Origin: Marinagarivorans sp. UBA5870
Lineage (GTDB): Bacteria > Pseudomonadota > Gammaproteobacteria > Pseudomonadales > Cellvibrionaceae
Assembly (NCBI GenBank): GCA_002432555.1
Contig: DJFO01000219.1
Location: 6,581-13,080 of the forward strand
DNA length: 6,500 nt
Direction: 5' to 3'
The translations under genes were made by a program, and so were the position numbers. Below, in pieces: positions 1-6,500 of the stretch. Below the pieces are notes generated by a model, which saw only the letters and a list, made by a program, of their open reading frames with translations, did not search any database and was not told the origin of the DNA. Each line of letters begins with the position of its first letter. The stretch's first letter is position 1.

Positions 1-8
1 CCTATTCA

Positions 9-22
9 TGCGCCCGGGCGCA
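9..22. repeat. Perfect 14-base palindrome upstream of rsgA
   Basis: The sequence TGCGCCCGGGCGCA equals its own reverse complement over all 14 bases. It lies 22 to 35 bases before the preferred TTG start of rsgA and overlaps the alternative ATG at 8-10. It could be an operator, a small cruciform or the foot of a hairpin belonging to upstream sequence that is not visible. No T-run follows, so a simple intrinsic terminator is not supported. The palindrome is seen directly; any role is inference. Confidence 0.5.
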
Positions 23-33
23 GAGTCAATCGC

Positions 34-37
34 AGGG
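34..37 (+). promoter_or_regulatory. Ribosome binding site deciding the rsgA start
   Basis: AGGG lies 6 bases before the TTG codon at 44-46, a normal Shine-Dalgarno spacing. Only seven bases precede the in-frame ATG at 8 within the window, and they hold no purine-rich site. Together with the family-like N-terminus that follows the TTG, this favours the TTG as the start. Confidence 0.5.
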
Positions 38-43
38 TTCATT

Positions 44-1048
44 TTGAGTAAACGCAAGCTGTCCAAACAGCAGACCGAAAGGGTGCAGAAGCGCCGCCAC
101 GCCGGGGCCGATCATCTGGAGTCGCAACTGGCCGACGACCTGCTCGGGCCGGAACTGGAAGGATTGGTGCTCAGCCATTACGGCAAACAAGCGGATGTCG
201 AAAGCCGAGCCGATGGGGCGGTGATTCGCTGTCACTTGCGCGCGAACCTCGGACCCATTGTCGCTGGCGATCGCGTGATCTGGCGGGCCGGCGGTGAAGG
301 GGGGGTGGTAACCGCCTTGTTTCCTCGCCAGGCGGAACTCCATCGCCCCGACGCCTTCGGCAAGTTGAAACTGGTGGCCGCCAATGTTAGCCGCATGGTC
401 ATTACCTTAGCCCCAGAACCCGTTGCGCACGCCAACCTCATTGATCGTTATTTAGTGGTGGCAGAGACCTCCGGGTTCGAACCACTTCTGCTGGTCAATA
501 AAAGCGATCTGCTCACTCCTGATCACCCGCTGTCCGCCCTGCTCGCCGACTATGGGGCCCTCGGCTACCGCGCTCTGCAGGTCTCCGCTCGCAGCGAGCT
601 TGGCATGGCTGAGCTGCGGGACTGTTTGGCATCCGGCACCAGCATCTTTGTCGGCCAGTCTGGGGTTGGAAAATCGTCCATCATCCAGGCGCTCCTACCG
701 GCGGAGCCCATCAAAATCGGCAAGTTGTCCGAGCAAGAACAGAAAGGTCGGCACACCACGACCCATGCCCGTCTCTACCACTTTCCTTCCGGCGGTGACT
801 GCATCGACTCTCCCGGCATTCGGGAATTCGGCCTCTGGCATCTGAGCCGGGACCAGGTTGCCGACGGCTTCTGTGAGTTTCGCGAACCGATCAGCCGTTG
901 CCGGTTCCGCGACTGCAGCCACGGCCGCGAACCCGGCTGTGGCCTGCTGGAGGCGGTATCGCGCGGTGAGGTGAGTGAGGCCCGTTTCAACAGCTATCAG
1001 CAAATAGTTACGAGCCTGGACGCAGTGGCTATGCAGGACTCCCCATAA
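44..1048 (+). CDS. rsgA: Ribosome small-subunit-dependent GTPase RsgA
   Basis: RsgA (YjeQ) is a cytoplasmic circularly permuted GTPase that binds the maturing 30S subunit and checks late assembly. From the TTG at 44 the protein has 334 residues. An OB-fold region (about residues 40-100) comes first, then the permuted GTPase motifs in the family order: G4 NKSD at 152-155, G1 GQSGVGKS at 204-211, G2 threonines at 238-240 and G3 DSPG at 255-258. A C-terminal zinc knuckle follows with C286, C291, H293 and C299 (CX4CXHX5C). All key residues are intact. TTG is preferred over the ATG at 8 because the protein then begins M-SKRKLSKQQ, like known RsgA proteins, and an AGGG site precedes it; the ATG would add 12 unfamiliar residues. 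It is adjacent to psd, as in E. coli. Identity is near certain; the start is probable. Confidence 0.96.
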   Translation: MSKRKLSKQQTERVQKRRHAGADHLESQLADDLLGPELEGLVLSHYGKQADVESRADGAVIRCHLRANLGPIVAGDRVIWRAGGEGGVVTALFPRQAELHRPDAFGKLKLVAANVSRMVITLAPEPVAHANLIDRYLVVAETSGFEPLLLVNKSDLLTPDHPLSALLADYGALGYRALQVSARSELGMAELRDCLASGTSIFVGQSGVGKSSIIQALLPAEPIKIGKLSEQEQKGRHTTTHARLYHFPSGGDCIDSPGIREFGLWHLSRDQVADGFCEFREPISRCRFRDCSHGREPGCGLLEAVSRGEVSEARFNSYQQIVTSLDAVAMQDSP

Positions 1049-1061
1049 TCGAGAACTCATA

Positions 1062-1931
1062 ATGCAACGCAATCTTTTTATCGCTCTCCAGCGTCTCGCT
1101 CCGCAGCGGATGTTGTCGCGCGCGGCGGGCCTCTTGGCCGGCACTAGCAACGCCACTATCAAGAACCTGTTCGTGCGTTGGTTCGTGCAGCGCTACCGGG
1201 TGGACATGACGGAGGCTCTGGTGGAGGATCCTACGGCCTACGCTTCGTTCAACGACTTTTTCACCCGCGCACTCAAACCCGGGGCCCGGGCAATCGATCC
1301 GGGGGCCGGCGCGGTCGTGTGTCCGGCCGACGGCGCCATCAGTCAGATCGGCACCATCAGCGCCGGTCGAGTATTCCAGGCAAAAGGACAGGACTTCTCA
1401 GTGACGGAGCTTCTCGGCGGCGACGCGACAGCGGCGGCCGATTTTGCCAATGGACATTTCGTCACTGTTTATCTTTCGCCGCGCGATTATCACAGGGTGC
1501 ATATGCCGCTCGCCGGCACTCTGACTCGGATGACACACGTGCCCGGCGACCTTTTCTCCGTCAATACCGTGACCGCGGAAGAGGTGCCGCGTTTGTTTGC
1601 CCGCAATGAGCGTGTGGTCTGCCATTTCGCGACCTCGGCGGGGCCGATGGTGGTGGTGCTGGTAGGCGCCATGATAGTCGCGAGCATCGAGACGGTTTGG
1701 GCCGGGTTGGTGACCCCGGTCCCGCGCCGGACCCGCACCATCGATTACGCGGGTAACAAGACAGTGGCATTGCAAAAAGGAGCTGAAATGGGGCGGTTCC
1801 TGCTGGGATCCACGGCCATTGTGTTGCTGCCCGCCGGCACGGTCAGCTGGAGGTCCGACCTCGGGCCTTTGAGCTCCGTGCGTATGGGAGAGAAGATTGG
1901 CGAGCTGCGCGGCATGGGACAGGTAGTCTGA
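1062..1931 (+). CDS. psd: Phosphatidylserine decarboxylase proenzyme
   Basis: Psd removes CO2 from phosphatidylserine to form phosphatidylethanolamine at the inner membrane. It is made as a proenzyme that cleaves itself and converts a serine to the pyruvoyl cofactor. The cleavage motif LGST is at residues 248-251, so cutting between G249 and S250 gives a beta chain of 249 residues and a pyruvoyl alpha chain of 40. The remaining triad residues are D90 (in PADG) and H147 (in YHRVHMP, with H144 also present), at the same numbers as in the E. coli enzyme. Length, 289 residues, fits the pseudomonad-type family. The N-terminus MQRNLFIALQ is typical. GAGAA at 1051-1055 lies 6 bases before the ATG. 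It starts 13 bases after rsgA and was probably co-transcribed with it. It converges with the HD-GYP gene downstream. Nothing suggests inactivation. Confidence 0.97.
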   Translation: MQRNLFIALQRLAPQRMLSRAAGLLAGTSNATIKNLFVRWFVQRYRVDMTEALVEDPTAYASFNDFFTRALKPGARAIDPGAGAVVCPADGAISQIGTISAGRVFQAKGQDFSVTELLGGDATAAADFANGHFVTVYLSPRDYHRVHMPLAGTLTRMTHVPGDLFSVNTVTAEEVPRLFARNERVVCHFATSAGPMVVVLVGAMIVASIETVWAGLVTPVPRRTRTIDYAGNKTVALQKGAEMGRFLLGSTAIVLLPAGTVSWRSDLGPLSSVRMGEKIGELRGMGQVV

Positions 1932-1948
1932 AGCGAGAGTGATCGGCC

Positions 1949-1966
1949 GGCCGCACCTAGGCGGCC
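1949..1966. terminator. Possible bidirectional hairpin between convergent genes
   Basis: GGCCGC (1949-1954) can pair with GCGGCC (1961-1966) around a 6-base loop, or with a second copy of GCGGCC at 1975-1980 around a 20-base loop. It lies just after the psd stop codon and just beyond the stop of the opposing HD-GYP gene, where a shared terminator would be expected. No T-run follows on either strand, so this is not a classical intrinsic terminator. The pairing is seen; a termination role is inference from position. Confidence 0.35.
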
Positions 1967-1987
1967 CCACCTAGGCGGCCCCACCTA
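1955..1987. repeat. 14-base tandem repeat, about 2.4 copies
   Basis: The unit ACCTAGGCGGCCCC occurs exactly at 1955-1968 and 1969-1982, and its first five bases recur at 1983-1987. The last partial unit supplies the TAG stop codon of the minus-strand HD-GYP gene (CTA at 1985-1987 on the plus strand). The repeat fills much of the 53-base gap between psd and that gene. Replication slippage duplicating the right arm of the neighbouring hairpin is a simple explanation. Confidence 0.8.
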
Positions 1988-3424
1988 CCCGCCAAACAAA
2001 GTCGCGATCCGCGAACGGTTCTTGAGAAAGGACAAAATCTTACTGCCGGTGCGGCCCGCGAGGTAGTGATCCCGGATGGCCGCGACATCGACTTCGTAAG
2101 TTCCCGGTTCCAGGTCCTGGATGATCTCTATGCGTTCCACTTCGTAGGCATGCAGTTTACCGGAATCCACCTTCGCCTGTTTGTCCAAGTCATCTTCCGC
2201 CATGTCCAGGAACACCGGCTCATCGAGCAGGCGCTTGTAGGCGTCCATGACAATCATGACCCGGGGTTTCAAACGACGCTTAAAATTCTGTTCCACCACC
2301 ACGGCTACTTCGCCGGTGTTCAGTTCCACCAGGGTGCCCGTGGGATAGAGTCCTATGGCGCGAATGAACTCGACAACCAAATCCGCTTGAAACTCCACGT
2401 CGCGCAGTTCGTACAGCCGCGCCACGGCTTTGGAGGGAGAGAGCGGATGGGCCTCTCCACGCGGATTGGTGATCTCGTCATAGAACGTGACTATACCGGC
2501 GATCTTGCCCAGTAAAGGGATGCGGTCCCCCCGCAGGTGCTCGGGAAACCCGCTGCCGTTGATGCGCTCACAATGGGTTTTGATTACCGAAGTAACACGC
2601 GGTTTGATATCCGGCATCTTGCGCAGAATATCAACCCCATAGTCGACGAATTTTTCGTAGGCTTCCTGCTCGGTGCGGGAGCGATCGGTTTTTTCCAGCA
2701 GGTGCTTGGGCAGCCGAGTTTTGCCGATGTCTTTCAGCAAAATACCCATGGCCAGTACATCCAGGTCCAGTTTATTTAAGCCGAGATGGCGGCCGAAAAG
2801 TATGCCCCACACTGCCGATCGGACGGCGTGGCTGTAGGTGTATTCGTCTTTTTCCCGCACTCGGCTCAGCCAGGTGAAAGCGTCCGGGCTGCGCAAAATA
2901 CTGTCGACCATCGCACTCGCTGCGCGTTTGGTCTCGTTGAGCGGCACTGAATTGTGATCTTTTTCAATTTGGTCGAGGACGCTGCTGACTGCGCCGAACA
3001 CCTCGCGATGCAGACCTCGTGCACGATCAATTTCTTTTTCGATCGGCACAGTGGGCACCGGGTAAATGTTCTCGCGCACCTTGATCGGGGCCACGTCTGT
3101 GAGCCGAGCGGACGGCGGCGCGCGGTATTCCTTCTGCTGTCCCGCCGGGGTGCCGCTGAGCGTTTTCAGTTTAGTCTTTAGGGGGCCGCTCCCCTTGATC
3201 ACGTCTATGTACACGTGGCGACAGTGAGCTTTCAGCTCCTTGATTTCGTCCAAGTCGCGGATGTAAAAACCTTGCAGGGGAAACGGCGTTTGTGTCCAGG
3301 GGCGATCCAGCCCAGAGATGAACATGCCAATGGTCACCTCATTGACATCGAGTTTGATCTGCTTGATACCCAAAGCTTTTACCTCTTCCCACAAAAGCGA
3401 CTGCTGCCTGCCTAAAGTGGTCAT
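1985..3424 (-). CDS. DUF3391 and degenerate HD-GYP domain protein
   Basis: This 479-residue protein has an N-terminal DUF3391 region (about 20-140, with GMFISGLDRPW near 33-43), an HD-GYP domain (about 190-365) and a charged C-terminal extension. HD-GYP domains usually hydrolyse cyclic-di-GMP using a metal centre. Here H199, D232, K235 and H284 remain. The HD histidine is K231 (LLKDIGK), the next ligand histidine is F259 with no His between 242 and 283, the HH pair is H284-C285, the AD aspartate aligns with T313, and GYP is GFP at 292-294. Loss of phosphodiesterase activity is therefore likely; cyclic-di-GMP binding or protein-protein signalling would be possible. I see no signal peptide or membrane segment, so it is probably cytoplasmic. 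The ATG at 3424 has no clear ribosome site. A TTG at 3371-3373 (codon 18), preceded by GAGG, may be the true start and would give 462 residues. It lies downstream of hemE on the same strand. Confidence 0.88.
   Translation of the reverse strand: MTTLGRQQSLLWEEVKALGIKQIKLDVNEVTIGMFISGLDRPWTQTPFPLQGFYIRDLDEIKELKAHCRHVYIDVIKGSGPLKTKLKTLSGTPAGQQKEYRAPPSARLTDVAPIKVRENIYPVPTVPIEKEIDRARGLHREVFGAVSSVLDQIEKDHNSVPLNETKRAASAMVDSILRSPDAFTWLSRVREKDEYTYSHAVRSAVWGILFGRHLGLNKLDLDVLAMGILLKDIGKTRLPKHLLEKTDRSRTEQEAYEKFVDYGVDILRKMPDIKPRVTSVIKTHCERINGSGFPEHLRGDRIPLLGKIAGIVTFYDEITNPRGEAHPLSPSKAVARLYELRDVEFQADLVVEFIRAIGLYPTGTLVELNTGEVAVVVEQNFKRRLKPRVMIVMDAYKRLLDEPVFLDMAEDDLDKQAKVDSGKLHAYEVERIEIIQDLEPGTYEVDVAAIRDHYLAGRTGSKILSFLKNRSRIATLFGG
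3382..3385 (-). promoter_or_regulatory. Candidate ribosome binding site for a TTG start of the HD-GYP gene
   Basis: On the minus strand GAGG (within GGGAAGAGG) lies 8 bases before the in-frame TTG at 3371-3373. Translation from there gives M-GIKQIKLDVNEVTIGMF, with a short lead into DUF3391. The ATG at 3424 has only weak purine content before it. This is a better translation signal than the ATG has, but a TTG start costs some likelihood. Confidence 0.4.
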
Positions 3425-3439
3425 TAGGCAGCCGAGCTG

Positions 3440-3468
3440 ATTATAAACTAGGCAATTGAAGGTTGATC
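3440..3468 (-). promoter_or_regulatory. Possible sigma-70 promoter for the HD-GYP gene
   Basis: The minus strand carries a perfect -10 hexamer TATAAT at 3445-3440. The hexamer 17 bases further upstream (3468-3463) is GATCAA, a poor -35. Transcription would begin near 3433, only about 9 bases before the ATG at 3424 but about 60 before the TTG at 3373. The site lies in the 132-base gap after hemE, where a separate promoter would be useful. The weak -35 keeps confidence modest; an activator could compensate. Confidence 0.4.
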
Positions 3469-3543
3469 GGACAGCTTGGCGCGAATTTCATGCAATGCAA
3501 ACCAGCGCAACAGCTCAGTGTGAACTGGGTGGCCTAAGCCATG

Positions 3544-3564
3544 TGGCCAGCCGAAGCTAGGCCA
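3544..3564 (-). terminator. UUCG-capped hairpin overlapping the hemE stop codon
   Basis: In the minus-strand transcript the segment reads U-GGCC-U-AGC-UUCG-GCU-GGCC-A. This folds into an 8-base-pair stem with one bulged U and a C(UUCG)G tetraloop, a very stable loop. The left arm includes the hemE TAG stop (3559-3557). No U-run follows, so it may mark or protect the hemE 3' end, or act in a Rho-dependent or partial terminator, rather than be a classical intrinsic terminator. An alternative pairing TGGCCTA/TAGGCCA joins 3530-3536 with 3558-3564. Confidence 0.45.
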
Positions 3565-4633
3565 AGTGGCCAGGGTGATACTGCGCTGACAATTCATGAA
3601 CGGCGTTAATGAAAGCGCCGGCATGCTGGGGGTCAACCTCCGGTGTTATCCCATGCCCCAGATTGAATACGTGACCGTTACCGGACCCGTAGGCTCGCAG
3701 GATATTCGCCACTTCCGCGCGAATCCGTGCCGGACTCGCGTAGAGGATAGCGGGATCCATATTACCTTGCAATGCAACACGATCACCCACTCGAGCACGG
3801 GCGTTGCCTATGTCCGTGGTCCAATCGAGACCGAGCGCATCGGCGCCGGTAGCGGCCAGCGACTCCAGCCATTGGCCGCCGCCCTTGGTAAAAAGTATCA
3901 CCGGGACGCGTCGCCCCTCGTGCTCTTTCAACAGCCGCGCGACCACCTTTTGCATCGGCTTGAGGGAAAACTCCAGGTACGCGTCGTGCGCCAGCGCTCC
4001 GCCCCAGGTATCAAAAATTTGCACGGCCTGTGCACCGGCGAGGATTTGTTGGTTGAGATAGTCCGCCACAGAATCGCTAAGTTTATCCAGCAGCAAATGC
4101 ATGACGTCCGGCTGGTTGTACGCGAGTGTTTTGGCTTTGCGGAAATCCTTGCTTGAACCGCCTTCGATCATATAGGTCGCTAAGGTCCAGGGACTGCCGG
4201 AAAATCCGATGAGGGGCACCCGTCCGTTCAGTTCCCGCCGAATGGTGCGCACCGCGTCCAGCACGTAAGGCAGGTCGCGTTGGGCATTCACCACGGGCAG
4301 GGCTTCGATATCGGCGGCGGTGGCGACCGGTTTCTTGAATCGCGGCCCTTCGCCAACCGCGAAATACAAGCCGAGGCCCATCGCATCCGGCACCGTCAAG
4401 ATGTCGGAAAACAAAATCGCCGCATCGAGCGGATAACGTTCCAAGGGCTGCAGCGTGACTTCGCAAGCCAGCTGCGGGTTCGTGCACAAATCCATAAAGC
4501 TGCCGGCCTTGGTGCGGCTGGCGCGGTATTCGGGCAGGTAGCGACCCGCCTGGCGCATCATCCAGACCGGTGTAACATCCACGGGCTGGCGTAGGAGCGC
4601 GCGCAGGAAACGATCGTTTTTGAGGTCGGCCAT
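3557..4633 (-). CDS. hemE: Uroporphyrinogen decarboxylase HemE
   Basis: HemE is the cytoplasmic cofactor-free enzyme that decarboxylates the four acetate side chains of uroporphyrinogen III to give coproporphyrinogen III in haem synthesis. At 358 residues it is the usual length. The signature [16 protein letters not shown] begins at residue 22 and carries active-site R27 and R31. D77 (FSDIL) holds the substrate pyrroles, Y154 lies in [13 protein letters not shown], and H327 lies in NLGHGI; these match the known catalytic positions of the family. The ending HELSAQYH is typical, followed by five extra residues. The ATG at 4633 has GGAAAA 3 bases upstream (core GGA spaced 6). It starts 54 bases after gltD on the same strand, as in Pseudomonas, and is probably transcribed with gltBD at least in part. 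A hairpin overlaps its stop codon. No key residue is missing. Confidence 0.98.
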   Translation of the reverse strand: MADLKNDRFLRALLRQPVDVTPVWMMRQAGRYLPEYRASRTKAGSFMDLCTNPQLACEVTLQPLERYPLDAAILFSDILTVPDAMGLGLYFAVGEGPRFKKPVATAADIEALPVVNAQRDLPYVLDAVRTIRRELNGRVPLIGFSGSPWTLATYMIEGGSSKDFRKAKTLAYNQPDVMHLLLDKLSDSVADYLNQQILAGAQAVQIFDTWGGALAHDAYLEFSLKPMQKVVARLLKEHEGRRVPVILFTKGGGQWLESLAATGADALGLDWTTDIGNARARVGDRVALQGNMDPAILYASPARIRAEVANILRAYGSGNGHVFNLGHGITPEVDPQHAGAFINAVHELSAQYHPGHLA

Positions 4634-4636
4634 AGA

Positions 4637-4642
4637 TTTTCC
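4637..4642 (-). promoter_or_regulatory. hemE ribosome binding site
   Basis: GGAAAA on the minus strand, with its GGA core 6 bases before the hemE ATG, is a good Shine-Dalgarno match and confirms the start at 4633. Confidence 0.55.
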
Positions 4643-4656
4643 AGTGTTATTGTCAT

Positions 4657-4674
4657 GCGCCGCCCGAACGGCGC
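4657..4674 (-). other. Hairpin in the gltD-hemE gap
   Basis: GCGCCG and CGGCGC form a perfect 6-base-pair stem around a 6-base loop (UUCGGG in the minus-strand transcript). It sits between the gltD stop (4688) and the hemE ribosome site (4642). No U-run follows, so it is not an evident terminator. An intercistronic stability or processing element is possible; it could also be chance in GC-rich DNA. Confidence 0.4.
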
Positions 4675-4687
4675 TGCTGCGAATTGC

Positions 4688-6115
<1,428 letters not shown>

Positions 6116-6155
6116 TCAAAACCAAAGCGCGCGGCGGACCGCATGTGCGCAAGTC

Positions 6156-6500
6156 TTATTCGCCGCGGTTGCGGAAACTGGTCAACAGGCTGTTGATGCT
6201 GGCGGCCTTGGGCTTAACCAGCCAAAAGCTGCCAATGTAGCGGCCGAAGTTGGTGAGCAACTCTTGTCCCCAAGCGCTGCCGGTCTCCTCGACGAACTCC
6301 CGCATGATGCCACGCAAATGGTTGCGGTGGGCTTCCAGTTGCTCCGTATTGATGCGAGTGATGTCGACGAGCTCATGGTTGTACTTGTCGACGAAGCGGT
6401 GATGGCGATCGAGCACATAGGCGAATCCGCCGGTCATGCCCGCGCCGAAGTTCACACCGGTTTCACCCAGTACGGTCACCACGCCGCCGGTCATGTATTC
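6156..6500 (-). CDS. gltB: Glutamate synthase large (alpha) subunit GltB, C-terminal fragment
   Basis: Only the last 115 codons are present; the frame is open to the window edge at 6500, so the gene is cut by the window and not broken. The visible part begins [12 protein letters not shown] and holds [17 protein letters not shown], a glycine-rich segment of the C-terminal beta-helix (GXGXG) domain that packs against the other domains of the enzyme. It ends with the familiar stretch [15 protein letters not shown] and the stop TAA at 6158-6156. The N-terminal amidotransferase and the FMN/3Fe-4S synthase domains lie outside the window. Close agreement with pseudomonad GltB ends, recalled from memory, and the gltD neighbour make the call secure. 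Confidence 0.96.
   Translation of the reverse strand, partial: EYMTGGVVTVLGETGVNFGAGMTGGFAYVLDRHHRFVDKYNHELVDITRINTEQLEAHRNHLRGIMREFVEETGSAWGQELLTNFGRYIGSFWLVKPKAASINSLLTSFRNRGE

Noticed and set aside
1398..1970. A 190-codon minus-strand frame opposite psd
   Set aside because: It lies across the intact psd gene, shows no family features and crosses the intergenic repeat. It is best explained as a shadow of psd.
1955..1987. CRISPR-like repeat
   Set aside because: The copies are directly abutting 14-base units with no spacers, so it is a short tandem repeat.
3448..3598. A possible small minus-strand protein of about 49 residues overlapping the hemE 3' end and running into the gap
   Set aside because: The tail (HTELLRWFALHEIRAKL) could be helical, but there is no good ribosome site, the start lies inside hemE in another frame, and HemE already ends at its normal C-terminus, so it is not a frameshifted extension. 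Conservation data would be needed to revive it.

Overview
This window looks like an ordinary chromosomal housekeeping segment from a gammaproteobacterium. The protein sequences, and the gltB-gltD-hemE and rsgA-psd neighbourhoods, most resemble those of pseudomonads and marine gammaproteobacteria of the Pseudomonas/Cellvibrio kind. This is judged from memory of family sequences, not from a search. The DNA is moderately GC-rich, genes are tightly packed, and I see no rRNA, tRNA, insertion sequence, prophage, CRISPR array or toxin-antitoxin locus. No gap between genes exceeds about 135 bases.

Layout: on the plus strand, rsgA (ribosome-assembly GTPase, 44-1048) is followed after 13 bases by psd (phosphatidylserine decarboxylase, 1062-1931), and the two probably form one transcription unit. 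All remaining genes are on the minus strand. In transcription order they are the 3' end of gltB (glutamate synthase large subunit, cut by the window edge at 6500), gltD (small subunit, 6106-4688), hemE (uroporphyrinogen decarboxylase, 4633-3557) and a DUF3391/HD-GYP protein (3424-1985). The HD-GYP gene converges with psd, and the 53-base gap between them holds GC-rich repeats.

Function: gltB and gltD make the two subunits of NADPH-dependent glutamate synthase. HemE makes coproporphyrinogen III; in these bacteria the haem pathway starts from glutamate, so gltBD and hemE are loosely linked metabolically. RsgA acts in late 30S maturation, and Psd makes phosphatidylethanolamine at the membrane.

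The least ordinary item is the HD-GYP protein. At least four of the seven positions I expect to bind metal are changed (K231, F259, C285, T313), and GYP reads GFP. It is probably not an active cyclic-di-GMP phosphodiesterase but a degenerate signalling or binding protein. Other points worth noting are two likely TTG starts, a UUCG-capped hairpin across the hemE stop codon, a perfect 14-base palindrome upstream of rsgA, and a 14-base tandem repeat between the convergent genes. I found no evidence of a new multi-gene system here.
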